From assembly GCF_017355875.1 (NCBI RefSeq), contig NZ_JAFEWC010000001.1, positions 806,001 through 870,000 of the forward strand: a stretch of DNA of 64,000 nt, given 5' to 3'. The position numbers and the translations under genes were made by a program. Under the pieces are notes generated by a model, which worked only from the letters and a program-made list of their open reading frames with translations, searched no databases and had not been told where the DNA came from. The DNA comes from Aridibaculum aurantiacum (GTDB taxonomy: Bacteria > Bacteroidota > Bacteroidia > Chitinophagales > Chitinophagaceae). Positions 18,247 to 28,013 of the stretch are shown here, piece after piece; position 1 is the stretch's first letter, and every line of letters begins with the position of its first letter.

Positions 18247-19299
18247 ATGGATGTTATTACAGGAGTGCTACTGCATGCCATCGGGGCAACGTCTGCTGCG
18301 CTATGCTATACGCCGCAAAAGAAAGTTGTACGATGGTCGTGGCAAACGTATTGGCTTGCGCAGGCTTTTATCTGCTGGCTGTTGTTACCGATTGTTGTTG
18401 CACTCATCACTATTCCCAATATTGCACAAGTACTTAGCGAAGCGCCAACCAGTGCTATGGTAAGATCTTTTGCTCTTGGTGCCGCGTATGGTGTTGGAGG
18501 TACAGCATTTGGTCTTGCTATTCGTTATCTAGGCTTTTCACTTACATATGCTATTTCTGTAGGTATATCGTGTGTACTGGGTACACTGCTACCACCATTT
18601 ATTCGCGGCGAGTTGAATACTATTGTTAGCAGGTATGGCGCCGAGTGGATCATGTATGGTATAGCAATAGGAGTACTGGGAATTATACTGTGCGGCTCTG
18701 CAGGCAGGCTAAAAGAAAAAGATATTTCAAACCAACAGGACGATACTTCTTTTTCATTTGCAAAAGGATTACCGTTAAGTATAATGGCAGGTGTGCTCTC
18801 TGCATTTTATGGTTTTGCATTAGACCAGGGACAACCCATTGCTGATGTTGCAGCCAAATATGGCGCAGGAAACTTGCAAGGAAATGTGATCTATATTTTC
18901 TCCAATACAGGTGCATTTATTACTACACTCATTTACTGTCTTTACTTGCATAAAAAACATCGTACAGCTCACGAGTATACCTCTGTTGGTGGTGGAAAGC
19001 AGCGGTTGCTGACCTTCAATTATGCACTTGCTATTCTTACAGGCTTCTTATGGTATGGGCAATTTTTCTTCTATGGCCTTGGACATGTGCGAATGGGTAC
19101 TTACCAATTTAGTAGCTGGGCTATTCACATGATCATGCTGGTATTATTTAGTGCAGTAGCAGGATTGCTCATGCGTGAATGGAGCCGCGTGCAAAAGCGA
19201 ACAGCATTCGTGTTGGCGCTTGCGCTGCTGGTACTTATTGCTGCAGTACTCACACTTACTTATGGCAATTATTTAGGCAGTGTACCTGCGGCCCATTAG
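18247..19299 (+). CDS. RhaT-like L-rhamnose/H+ symporter
   Basis: 350 aa integral membrane protein with about ten hydrophobic helices. The N-terminal GVLLHAIGATSAALCYTPQKKV and the GAAYGVGGTAFGLAIRYLG segments are typical of the RhaT family (drug/metabolite transporter superfamily). A second half carrying GVLSAFYGFALDQGQP repeats the topology. It probably imports L-rhamnose or a related 6-deoxy sugar freed by the rhamnosidase or the GH95 enzymes. It lies between the lactonase and the Gfo/Idh oxidoreductase on one strand. Symbol withheld because substrate identity is inferred. Confidence 0.85.
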   Translation: MDVITGVLLHAIGATSAALCYTPQKKVVRWSWQTYWLAQAFICWLLLPIVVALITIPNIAQVLSEAPTSAMVRSFALGAAYGVGGTAFGLAIRYLGFSLTYAISVGISCVLGTLLPPFIRGELNTIVSRYGAEWIMYGIAIGVLGIILCGSAGRLKEKDISNQQDDTSFSFAKGLPLSIMAGVLSAFYGFALDQGQPIADVAAKYGAGNLQGNVIYIFSNTGAFITTLIYCLYLHKKHRTAHEYTSVGGGKQRLLTFNYALAILTGFLWYGQFFFYGLGHVRMGTYQFSSWAIHMIMLVLFSAVAGLLMREWSRVQKRTAFVLALALLVLIAAVLTLTYGNYLGSVPAAH

Positions 19300-19377
19300 C
19301 CGATTTACAGCAGCATACGCTGGTTATTCCAAAAGGGTTACTTCTAAAAATCTATCATTGCATATTATTTCCTGCAT

Positions 19378-20451
19378 ATGATCAACGTTAGCTTCAGTTC
19401 GCCTTCGCCAAAGACTTCGAAACCTATTTACATTATTGGTGCAGGAGGCATAGTGAACGAAGCGCATTTGCCTGCTTATAAACTGGCAGGCTTTACGGTA
19501 GCAGGTATTTACGACATCAATGTAGAGAAGGCAAAAGCAACAGCTGATAAACACGGCATATCAAAAGTCTTTTCAAGTCTCCAGGAAATGATAGCACACG
19601 CTTCGTCGGATACCGTTTACGATGTTGCTTTGCCCGGATCAGCTTTGGTAGAAGTACTGGAACAGTTACCTCATGGAGCTGCAGTACTTATGCAAAAGCC
19701 TATGGGTAATGATCTTGCTGAGGCCAAAAGAATATTGGCAATAACAAGAGAAAAGAAGATGATAGCTGCTGTCAACTTCCAGCTGCGATATGCTCCATTC
19801 ATTAATGCAGCGCGTGATATGATAGTGCAAGGACTGATAGGCGAATTGGTGGATATAGAAGTGAATGAAAACGTTTATACGCCATGGCATAAATGGGATT
19901 TTCTTTTTTCACTGCCTCGTGTAGAGATACTCTATCACAGCATTCATTTTGTTGACGTGATCAGGAGCTTTATGGGAAACCCAACTTCTGTTTATGCTAA
20001 AACCATAAAGCATCCATTGATGAATGAACTGGCTTCAGTTCGTTCTAATATTATCCTGGATTATGGTGATCGTATAAGAGCAAACATATTAACCAACCAC
20101 ACACACCAGTTTGGTTTACACAACCAGCAGTCGTATATAATGTTTGAAGGCACTCGAGGTGCTATAAAAATCAGGATGGGTTTGCTGATGGCTTATCCTG
20201 AAGGTGTACCTGATGTTTTTGAATATGTATTGCTGGAAGAGGGAAGCGAACCTGTTTGGAAGACATTGGAGATAGATGGCAAGTGGTTTCCTCATGCCTT
20301 CATAGGTAGTATGGCCCAGGTAATCCTGGCAGCGGAGGGTACCATACAACAGCCGTGCAACTCTGTAGAAGATTGCATTTACACGATGGCTTGTGTAGAA
20401 GCCGCCTATACTTCTAGTGAAAAGGGCGGTACGCCATTGGAGAAAATATAA
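19378..20451 (+). CDS. Gfo/Idh/MocA-family oxidoreductase
   Basis: 357 aa NAD(P)-dependent sugar oxidoreductase, cytoplasmic. The N-terminal Rossmann fold contains IIGAGGIVNEAHLPA and an acidic YDIN after the second strand. The family EKP motif appears as QKPMG. The substrate domain holds the conserved His region (EILYHSIHFVD). Relatives act on inositols, glucose-6-phosphate, fucose or rhamnose. As the last gene of the lactonase-permease run it could be the sugar 1-dehydrogenase that makes the lactone (inference). It converges with the AraC gene, with only 5 bases between the stops. Confidence 0.85.
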   Translation: MINVSFSSPSPKTSKPIYIIGAGGIVNEAHLPAYKLAGFTVAGIYDINVEKAKATADKHGISKVFSSLQEMIAHASSDTVYDVALPGSALVEVLEQLPHGAAVLMQKPMGNDLAEAKRILAITREKKMIAAVNFQLRYAPFINAARDMIVQGLIGELVDIEVNENVYTPWHKWDFLFSLPRVEILYHSIHFVDVIRSFMGNPTSVYAKTIKHPLMNELASVRSNIILDYGDRIRANILTNHTHQFGLHNQQSYIMFEGTRGAIKIRMGLLMAYPEGVPDVFEYVLLEEGSEPVWKTLEIDGKWFPHAFIGSMAQVILAAEGTIQQPCNSVEDCIYTMACVEAAYTSSEKGGTPLEKI

Positions 20452-20456
20452 TCTTC

Positions 20457-21359
20457 TTAATCCTTTTTTACCGACCGATATTTTGTTGGCGACATTCCGA
20501 TAACCTTGGAGAAACGCCGGGAGAAATAGTACGGGTCATCAAAGCCCATAGTAAGTGCTATTTCTTTGATGGATCGATCAGAAAAGTCCAGTTCCTGGCA
20601 AGCCTTCTGCATTTTCATTTGTATAAAATAATCAATGGGCGCATAACCTGTCTTATGTTTAAAAAGGCTGGAAAAGCGGGAAGGCGAATAGTTGAAGTGC
20701 AGGCTCAACTCATTTAGCGATATATTATCGTTGATGTGCTCCTGCATAAATAGTATGGCCCGGTCTACAGGATTGGTCTTATCTGTAGGACTTATAACAT
20801 AATGTTTAGAATTGAAGATGAACAGCGTGATGAAGTGAAGCAGGCACATATTGGCAAACATCAGGTTGTCGATACTATAGCCTAATTCAAGCGTTTTGTA
20901 CATCTTTGAGAATGCTATCGGGATGTCATTGCTGTTCTTTATGTGAAATGGTTTCAGGTGTGTTTGTACAGTTTGCAGCTCATTGAAATGCGCTAAAAGA
21001 TCGCCGCCAAAGTGGATCCAATAGATACTCCATGGATGATCTACAGAGCTACCATAAGCATGCGCAACATTACGCGGAAGTATAAAAAATTCGTTGGGTC
21101 CTACGTTGTATTGCTTATCATCTATTTTGTACCAACCATTCCCATCCACGCAGTAAAAAAGGAAGTTTTCTGGTAGTCCTTTTTTTCTTGATGTGTAATG
21201 CCCTGCTGCTTTTGGATAATAGCCGAGGCTGCACAGATACAGCTGCTTCAGCAGCGCATTATTTAGTACCCGCGACTTCAAAACTGGTTTAGGTATCTCT
21301 ATCCGTTGGCGCCCCAGGCCATACCATATATTCTTGTGCGATCCGCCTTTTTGATCCAT
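20457..21359 (-). CDS. AraC-family transcriptional regulator
   Basis: 300 aa, the only minus-strand gene. An N-terminal cupin-type sensor domain (ENFLFYCVDGNGWYKID, GPNEFFILPRNVAHAYG) is followed by a C-terminal double HTH (LNELSLHFNYSPSRFSSLFK; IKEIALTMGFDDPYYFSRRF; ending GMSPTKYR). I chose the ATG at 21359; the reading frame extends to a TTG at 21428 without added domain. This is the only regulator in the window. It is a good candidate for sensing a monosaccharide such as rhamnose or fucose and for driving the neighbouring metabolic genes, and perhaps the divergent polysaccharide genes. Confidence 0.9.
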   Translation of the reverse strand: MDQKGGSHKNIWYGLGRQRIEIPKPVLKSRVLNNALLKQLYLCSLGYYPKAAGHYTSRKKGLPENFLFYCVDGNGWYKIDDKQYNVGPNEFFILPRNVAHAYGSSVDHPWSIYWIHFGGDLLAHFNELQTVQTHLKPFHIKNSNDIPIAFSKMYKTLELGYSIDNLMFANMCLLHFITLFIFNSKHYVISPTDKTNPVDRAILFMQEHINDNISLNELSLHFNYSPSRFSSLFKHKTGYAPIDYFIQMKMQKACQELDFSDRSIKEIALTMGFDDPYYFSRRFSKVIGMSPTKYRSVKKD

Positions 21360-21766
21360 AATGTTGTTCCTGTTTTTTACGTCTTGAGTGTGCAGATATT
21401 GGTAAAGCCCATGTCGCTGTTTAAGCAATACTTTGTTTCACTTACGCATGTTCATCAGCGCATTTCCGGTTTCAAATATAAAGTGGAAAAATAGTTAAAT
21501 CATCCATCATCATAGTAAAAGATTACATTGTTTCCGCTCTTGTACCAAACTACTTTTATGTTCTAAGAATAACGGTAGTGATGGATGAATTTCACATTTT
21601 CTTACACACTACAAGAACTAACGATTAACAGTAGAAAGGAACATGCTTGCCGAAATCTTCACAAAGACTTCCCAGCATTCAAATTCAGATCATGTAGGTG
21701 CCGCTTAAATCGGCGGTAAAAAAGTAAAGTTTACCCGGGGCTTTTTGTGCCCCTAAATGAAAATTG
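21360..21766. other. Divergent regulatory region
   Basis: About 400 bases between the AraC start and the first DUF3826 gene. It should hold promoters for both directions. It contains a minus-strand TATATTTG box (21473-21480), a small hairpin GCCGCTTAAATCGGC near 21700 and GGGGCTTTTTGTGCCCC just before the DUF3826 start. No gene is evident. Confidence 0.55.
21473..21480 (-). promoter_or_regulatory. Candidate Bacteroidota -7 box for the AraC gene
   Basis: On the minus strand the bases read TATATTTG, an exact match to the Bacteroidota TAnnTTTG -7 element, ~114 bases before the chosen start. No good TTTG -33 partner was found at 19-20 bases, so this is tentative. Confidence 0.3.
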
Positions 21767-22438
21767 ATGCCAGTTAAAATTATGATTGCCGTGCTGCTCT
21801 TTATCTCCTTTGCAGCAGTAGCCCAGGAAAAGCAAACTCTTTCCCCCAGCGAGCAGGAAGCCGCTTATACAAAAGTTGTTACCGAGCGAGCTCAAAAGAT
21901 TGTTGTTACATTAGGCATCAATGATTCTCAAAAAGCACTAAGAGTTCGCGATCTGATCGCCAACCAGTATAAGAACCTAAATGCGATTCACGACGAAAGA
22001 AATGGGCAGGTAAAGCAGCTTAAATCTTCAGGTGCCGGCAAAGAGCAAATAGATGCAATGGTGAAAGCAGCAGAGGAAAAAGCAAATGTGTCATTGGGAA
22101 AACTTCATACAACATATTTATCTGCATTGTCAAATGAACTTACTTCACAGCAAGTAGAGCAGGTAAAAGATGGAATGACTTATAATGTAGTTAATATAAC
22201 CTACAAAGGTTACCAGGATATGATCCCTACGCTTACGGAAGTTCAAAAGAAAAAGATCTACGACTGGTTAGTTGAGGCAAGAGAGCTTGCAATGGATGCG
22301 GAGTCTTCTGAGAAAAAACACGGATGGTTTGGAAAATATAAAGGCAGAATAAATAATTATTTATCTGCTGAAGGTTATGACCTGAGAAAGGAAGGGGAAG
22401 AGTGGCAGAAGCGGATAAAAGCTAAGGCCAACCAATAA
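21767..22438 (+). CDS. Secreted DUF3826 protein, copy 1
   Basis: 223 aa with signal peptide (IMIAVLLFISFAAVAQ). The start is the ATG just after an in-frame TTG. The mature part is helical and charged, with LGINDSQKALRVRDLI, LSNELTSQQVEQVKDGMTYN and a C-terminal KYKGRINNYLSAEGYDLRKE. The same blocks recur in the proteins at 39812 and 56216. The family is often seen in pectin loci but its function is not known to me. It precedes SusC 1 by 78 bases and is probably cotranscribed with it. Confidence 0.8.
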   Translation: MPVKIMIAVLLFISFAAVAQEKQTLSPSEQEAAYTKVVTERAQKIVVTLGINDSQKALRVRDLIANQYKNLNAIHDERNGQVKQLKSSGAGKEQIDAMVKAAEEKANVSLGKLHTTYLSALSNELTSQQVEQVKDGMTYNVVNITYKGYQDMIPTLTEVQKKKIYDWLVEARELAMDAESSEKKHGWFGKYKGRINNYLSAEGYDLRKEGEEWQKRIKAKANQ

Positions 22439-22516
22439 GCAGAACCTGGTCACAGTGCCCCGGGCACCTATACGATTGAAATTCACTTTTTTTATACTTT
22501 AAAAAACAAAAGCCAT

Positions 22517-25500
22517 ATGAACCAGCGCATGCTGCGATGCTCATTTGCTCTTCTCTTCATTCTTCTGGGCTTTGTAAGCACATTTGCCCAGCAAAGAGTG
22601 ATCACAGGTACAATAACAGCCCAAGACACTAAAGAACCGATTGCCGGCGTCACTGTCAGCATCAAAGGTTTAACCGTCTCTACCAGCACCAACGAGAAAG
22701 GGGAGTTCTCTATCCCGGTTGGTGGAAGTGAGACAGTTCTTCGTTTCTCATCTATTGGTTATACATACCAGGAGGTAAACGTTGGCGAAAGATCATCCAT
22801 CAACGTTGTAATGAATAAAGACCAGAAGCAACTGGATGAGGTGGTGGTTGTAGGTTATGCCACTCAAAAGAAGGCGCATCTTACAGGAGCCATCGAAACA
22901 ATTAAAGCTTCTGAAATTGAAGATTTGCCGGTAAGTAATCTCGGTGCTGCATTAGCAGGACGTGTGCTTGGCCTCGGGGTAAGTGGAGGTAATACTCGCC
23001 CGGGTTCTGCTGCCCAGCTTACTATTCGTAATCCTCTATCTCTTTCTAAAGACGGTGGTTCTACAAGCCCGCTATTCGTTATTGACGGAATTATCCAGGT
23101 AGCTCCTAACGGTGCTAACGATGATACCTGGTTCAATAACCTGGATGCGTCGGAAGTAGAAAATATAACCATACTAAAAGATGCTGCCGCCGCTGTTTAC
23201 GGTTCAAGGGGTGCATATGGTGTTGTATTGGTAACTACCAAGCGCGGTAAAGCCGGTTCTCCAAAAATCAGCTACAGCGGTTCTTATGGCTGGAACGACG
23301 AAGCTTACAGAACAAAAATGCTAAGTGCATACGAGTTCGGTCAGTATATGAATATAATGAATGGTCCAAACGGAGAAGCTGCCCAGCCAAGTCAAAACAG
23401 GTTCTTCACTCCAGATGAATTGGATCGTTTTAAAAGAATCAATTACGATTGGCTTGATCCGGTTTGGAAGTCAGCTTACAATACCCGTCACTCACTTAAC
23501 GTAAGTGGTGGTGTAGATAAAGCAACTTTCTTTGCTAACGTTTCTTATTATGCACAAAATGGTAACCTTAGCACGCTTGACTTCAAAAGATGGACATACC
23601 GCGCCGGTGGTGATGTAAGAATCGGTAACTCAGTAAAAGCGGGTTTGCAGGTTGCTGGTAATTCTTCTTCAAGAGTAAAAACATTCAATAAAATAGGTGG
23701 TGAAAATGACGAGAACGACTATAGGAACTTACTATTGACTCCTCGTTATATTCCTTCTTACATAGATGGCCTTCCAGTACGTATTCCTGGTACTGATCAA
23801 CTTTCTCAATATCATTTTTACGAAATAGAAAGATTGGGTAACCTGGCTGCAGACAAAGACAGGGCACTAAACGTGAACATGTATGTAGAGTATGAGGCGC
23901 CTTTCCTGAAAGGATTGAAAGGTCGTGTGAACTTTGGTAAAAACTTTGGCTTCAACAATGGTTCACAAATAGGTACACAATATCGTCTGTATAACTTTGT
24001 TGGATCTGGTACTAACCGTCACATTCTTGACAGTGGCGCAACATTGCCTGCTACCAATGCTTCACAACTTTTCTCTAACGGTAACAGGCTGTACTACTCA
24101 AACAACAACAGCGAAAACTACCAGTTAAACTTCATGGCTAACTATGCTCGCCAGTTTGGTAAGCACAGCGTTAGTGGTTTGTTCTCTGTAGAAAAATCAG
24201 AGGCTTCAAACTACCAGCAGGATGTTTGGAGAGACCAGCCGATACCAAGCACCAATGGCCAGTTCAATACTGCATTCGGTACTATTGATGGTAGAACGTC
24301 TGGAAATGAATCTGGTTCACTAGGATATATTGGTCGTGTTAACTATGCATACGATGATAAGTATCTTGCCGAGATCCTATTCCGCAGTGATGCATCTACA
24401 AGATTTGCTCCTGAAAACTACTGGGGTAACTTCTACTCTACCTCATTAGGTTATGTTATTTCAAAAGAAAAGTGGTTCAACATTCCTGCTATTGATTTCC
24501 TTAAACTACGTTACTCTTTTGGTAAGCTTGGCGCTGATAATACAAGGCCATGGCAGTGGAGACAGCGTTATACCTTCCAGAACAATGGAGGTACATTTGG
24601 TGGTACATCAGTAGGTGCCATGTCTCCTGGTATGCGTATGGAAGTGGCTCCTAACCGCAACGCTACATGGAGTGAAGAATACAAGAACAACCTGGGTGTA
24701 GACGCGAAATTCTTCCGTTCAAGAATGTCAGTTACCATGGAAGGCTTCTATAACAAAGGCCGCAACATGCTGATTGAAAGAACTGAAGCTGTGCCTGTAA
24801 CCGTTGGTGGTAGCGTCGCTTCTGAAAACTATGCAGCTGTAGATTTCTTCGGTTATGAACTAGGTCTTGGCTGGAACGATAAAATTGGCAGAGACTTCAG
24901 GTGGAGCATTGATACACGTTTCTCATGGTACGACAACATTGCTCACAAAGACAACTTCTCACCAACTGCTGATCGCTTTCCTTGGGTAAGAGGTCCTGGT
25001 CAATCAAGAGATAATGGTAAGTGGGGTTACGACTACCTTGGTATGTTCAAAACTCCTGAGGATGTACAGGCTTACATTGCTAAGCATGGCATCACCCAGG
25101 TATTTGGTACACCAGCAAGCCAGCTGAAGCCAGGTATGCTTTACTACCGTGATGTAAGGGGACCTGCTATTCAAAATCCTGACGGTAGCTGGACATTCGC
25201 TGGTCCTGATGGAATTATTGATGAGAACGACCAGATCCAACTGGCAAAGAGAGTTAACAACAACTATGGTTTTGGTGTAACACTTAGAGCTAGCTATAAA
25301 GGAGTTTCACTGGACGCTGTTATAGCAGGATCATGGGGTGGTTATGCTGAGGTAGACGGTAATGCTCGTAAGAAAATGAACAACGACATCAGCCGTAACT
25401 TCCAAAGCAGGCCAGCTATCTGGAACAACATTTACGATCCGGAACTGAACCCTACAGGTACAATGCCTAACCCACATTGGGAAGCAATCAGCCTGAGCCC

Positions 25501-25738
25501 AACTTCTGATTTCTGGAGAGTAAGCTCTTTCAGAGCAAGAGTAAGAAACATTAACCTAAACTATAGCCTTTCAAGAAGCGTAGCACAAATGCTTCATGTA
25601 AGCAGCGCAAGAGTTGTTCTTACAGCGCTAAACCCTTTCAACCTGGCTAATCCGTACACATACAAAGACTCAGAAGGTCCTTATGACATCTTCCCAACTT
25701 TGAGGACGTATTCAGTTGGTGTGAACGTAACATTCTAA
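22517..25738 (+). CDS. SusC/RagA TonB-linked outer-membrane transporter 1
   Basis: 1073 aa. Signal peptide (LLFILLGFVSTFAQ), CarboxypepD_reg-like domain (~27-108), a TonB-box-like stretch DEVVVVGYA, plug domain (~115-240, with DAAAAVYGSRGAYGVVLVTTK) and a long beta-barrel ending in an aromatic residue (NVTF). It imports oligosaccharides across the outer membrane with the SusD partner that starts 40 bases later. The adjacent PL1 lyase suggests pectic oligogalacturonides as cargo (inference). The length is typical for SusC proteins. Confidence 0.96.
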   Translation: MNQRMLRCSFALLFILLGFVSTFAQQRVITGTITAQDTKEPIAGVTVSIKGLTVSTSTNEKGEFSIPVGGSETVLRFSSIGYTYQEVNVGERSSINVVMNKDQKQLDEVVVVGYATQKKAHLTGAIETIKASEIEDLPVSNLGAALAGRVLGLGVSGGNTRPGSAAQLTIRNPLSLSKDGGSTSPLFVIDGIIQVAPNGANDDTWFNNLDASEVENITILKDAAAAVYGSRGAYGVVLVTTKRGKAGSPKISYSGSYGWNDEAYRTKMLSAYEFGQYMNIMNGPNGEAAQPSQNRFFTPDELDRFKRINYDWLDPVWKSAYNTRHSLNVSGGVDKATFFANVSYYAQNGNLSTLDFKRWTYRAGGDVRIGNSVKAGLQVAGNSSSRVKTFNKIGGENDENDYRNLLLTPRYIPSYIDGLPVRIPGTDQLSQYHFYEIERLGNLAADKDRALNVNMYVEYEAPFLKGLKGRVNFGKNFGFNNGSQIGTQYRLYNFVGSGTNRHILDSGATLPATNASQLFSNGNRLYYSNNNSENYQLNFMANYARQFGKHSVSGLFSVEKSEASNYQQDVWRDQPIPSTNGQFNTAFGTIDGRTSGNESGSLGYIGRVNYAYDDKYLAEILFRSDASTRFAPENYWGNFYSTSLGYVISKEKWFNIPAIDFLKLRYSFGKLGADNTRPWQWRQRYTFQNNGGTFGGTSVGAMSPGMRMEVAPNRNATWSEEYKNNLGVDAKFFRSRMSVTMEGFYNKGRNMLIERTEAVPVTVGGSVASENYAAVDFFGYELGLGWNDKIGRDFRWSIDTRFSWYDNIAHKDNFSPTADRFPWVRGPGQSRDNGKWGYDYLGMFKTPEDVQAYIAKHGITQVFGTPASQLKPGMLYYRDVRGPAIQNPDGSWTFAGPDGIIDENDQIQLAKRVNNNYGFGVTLRASYKGVSLDAVIAGSWGGYAEVDGNARKKMNNDISRNFQSRPAIWNNIYDPELNPTGTMPNPHWEAISLSPTSDFWRVSSFRARVRNINLNYSLSRSVAQMLHVSSARVVLTALNPFNLANPYTYKDSEGPYDIFPTLRTYSVGVNVTF

Positions 25739-25778
25739 TTGCTTATCAACAATTGTAAAAACAACTTATTGCTGGATT

Positions 25779-27809
25779 ATGAAAATGAATAAATATATAG
25801 TGGCTTTCGCAGCACTATTTGTAGGGTTGGTAAGCTGTAAAAAAACTTTCCTGGAAGAGAAGAATGATCTGACAGGTATGAACGAGCAGGTTTTTAAAGA
25901 CTCTCTGATGGCACAGGCATACATAGACTATGTATACTTTATGATGCTGCCAGGAAATAACGCGCAAGCCAATATTTGGAACCTGGCTGCGGGAGGTAAT
26001 GCTTTCACACAGACAACAGACGAGTTGGCTGGCGAAACAAACTGGAACAAAGAGTGGTCATCTATTCTTAGCACCAATGCTCATGCGCTTCCATACTTTG
26101 GTACAAACATCAGTACGAGCGTTGGTAACAATACCTGGACAAGGATGAAGCAGATCAACATGTTCTTGAATGAAGTTGATAAGCATGAAGGTCTATCAGC
26201 TGAAAAGAAGAAAGTATTGAAGGGCCAGATGTTCTTTTGGAGAGCATGGCAGTATTTTGACCTGGTAAGACTATATGGCGGTGTGCCCATTGTACTGGAG
26301 CCACAAAGTCCTATAGGAGTATCAGACAATCCTTCTTTACAAGTTCAGCGTAGCCGCACCGAAGATGTTATCAACCAGATTGTCCGCGACTTGGACTCTG
26401 CAACCGCATCACTTCCTGGCAAGTGGGGTTCAGCTGACTGGGGTAGGGTAACAAGTGGCACCGCTGCTGCATTAAAAGGTCGCGTGTTGCTTACATGGGC
26501 CAGCCCATTATTCAACCGCAGCGATGACAGGGGCCGCTGGCAGAAAGCTTACGAAGCTAACCTGGCTGCTAAAACATTGCTGGAAGCAAATGGTTTCGGA
26601 TTGTTCAGAACAGGTGGTAATGCTAACGCTACAGCTTTTGGTAATATGTGGTTTACAGAAGTTAACAATCCTGAAGCAGTATTTGTATTCGGCTTCAACA
26701 ATGGTACATCTGACCAAACAAGAAAATGGAATGGTTGGGAACATGCTGTTCGCCCAAGAGATATTCTTGGTGGTGGATCTGTTTCGCCTACCAAGCAAAT
26801 GGTGGATGCATTTCCAATGAGAGATGGTAAGATGGCTGGCCAAAGCTTCTATACTTACGATCAAAACAAATTTTACAAGAACAGGGATCCCCGTTTCTAC
26901 AGAACCTTTGCGTACAATGGATCTCTATGGCCATATTCTCAAAATCCTAACTACCGCATCTGGACGTACAGGTGGTTTAATAATGCTACAGCTACTACAC
27001 CAACACAAACTACAGAAGTAGCGGGTGCAAACTCAAGTGGTGTTTATGTAAATAAGGCTACAGCTACCAATGCTTCTAACTCACATGCATTGGGTAACAA
27101 CTTTAGCTTAAGTGGTACCGACTTCATGGAAATGCGTTTTGCTGAAGTATTGCTAAACCTTGCTGAAAGTGCAATTGGAGCAGATCGTCCGCTTGAAGGT
27201 ATAGATCAAATAAAAGCAGTAAGAGAGCGTGCTGGTGTAGAAAACAGGGACGGCCAGTTTGGTCTTGCCGGTATCACTAGCCGCGATGCATTATTTGCTG
27301 CAGTATTAAAAGAAAGACAAGTAGAATTTGCATACGAAGGCAAACGCTTCTGGGATCTTCGCCGCTGGATGTTGTTTACTGATGAATTTGGTACAACAGC
27401 TCGCCTGGGTTTTCAGCCGCTTAACGGAACTCGCCGTACAGGTTATTTCATTTCAGTGAAGAGAGCAGATGGCACTCGTTACAATTCTTCAACAGCAGTA
27501 GCCAACGGAGGTGACCCGCTTAGAAGATGGGGTACAAACGGTGCTAATCCAGCGCCGATAATCAACCGTGACTCTGCAGTAGCAAACTTTGATGCTTATC
27601 TTGACTACTTGTACGACAGGCACTTTACTGTAACAGAAAAGGATGACCTTGATCCTACAGCTAATAACAACGCCTGGAAGTTCAGGTGGTATAAAGAGTA
27701 CTACTTCTTTGGTATTCCTCAAAACGTATTGAATTCTTCTCCTTACCTGCAACAAACAATTGGTTGGGGAGGTGGTGGCGGATCAGGAGTATTTGATCCA
27801 CTGCAATAA
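25779..27809 (+). CDS. SusD/RagB surface glycan-binding lipoprotein 1
   Basis: 676 aa lipoprotein; lipobox LVSC with Cys near position 21, then KKTFLEEKNDL. Helical TPR-like SusD core: GQMFFWRAWQYFDLVRLYGGVPIV, ALKGRVLLTWASPLF and VEFAYEGKRFWDLRRW. It forms the lid on SusC 1 and binds glycan at the cell surface. A second ATG two codons in (25785) is equally possible. A hairpin terminator follows the stop. Confidence 0.95.
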   Translation: MKMNKYIVAFAALFVGLVSCKKTFLEEKNDLTGMNEQVFKDSLMAQAYIDYVYFMMLPGNNAQANIWNLAAGGNAFTQTTDELAGETNWNKEWSSILSTNAHALPYFGTNISTSVGNNTWTRMKQINMFLNEVDKHEGLSAEKKKVLKGQMFFWRAWQYFDLVRLYGGVPIVLEPQSPIGVSDNPSLQVQRSRTEDVINQIVRDLDSATASLPGKWGSADWGRVTSGTAAALKGRVLLTWASPLFNRSDDRGRWQKAYEANLAAKTLLEANGFGLFRTGGNANATAFGNMWFTEVNNPEAVFVFGFNNGTSDQTRKWNGWEHAVRPRDILGGGSVSPTKQMVDAFPMRDGKMAGQSFYTYDQNKFYKNRDPRFYRTFAYNGSLWPYSQNPNYRIWTYRWFNNATATTPTQTTEVAGANSSGVYVNKATATNASNSHALGNNFSLSGTDFMEMRFAEVLLNLAESAIGADRPLEGIDQIKAVRERAGVENRDGQFGLAGITSRDALFAAVLKERQVEFAYEGKRFWDLRRWMLFTDEFGTTARLGFQPLNGTRRTGYFISVKRADGTRYNSSTAVANGGDPLRRWGTNGANPAPIINRDSAVANFDAYLDYLYDRHFTVTEKDDLDPTANNNAWKFRWYKEYYFFGIPQNVLNSSPYLQQTIGWGGGGGSGVFDPLQ

Positions 27810-27816
27810 ATTTTTT

Positions 27817-27858
27817 AGGGGTTGTCTTTTTCTAAGAGAAAGACAGCCTCTATTTTCT
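27817..27858 (+). terminator. Probable terminator after SusC/SusD pair 1
   Basis: A 13-bp stem AGGGGTTGTCTTT / AAAGACAGCCTCT (27817-27829 with 27839-27851), with two G-T wobble pairs and a 9-base loop, is followed by ATTTTCT. The T-run is weak, so termination may be partial. Confidence 0.6.
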
Positions 27859-28013
27859 ATCAATGCAAAAACAAATATGCTTTGATACATCTTAGAACAC
27901 ATGTTGAACTTGCTGCCATTCCCTGTTTCTGCTACCAGCAGAAATACAATGGCTTTTTTATTGAAATCGACCACCTGGCTACACGATCCTAAAAGCACAA
28001 CTATACATAATTG

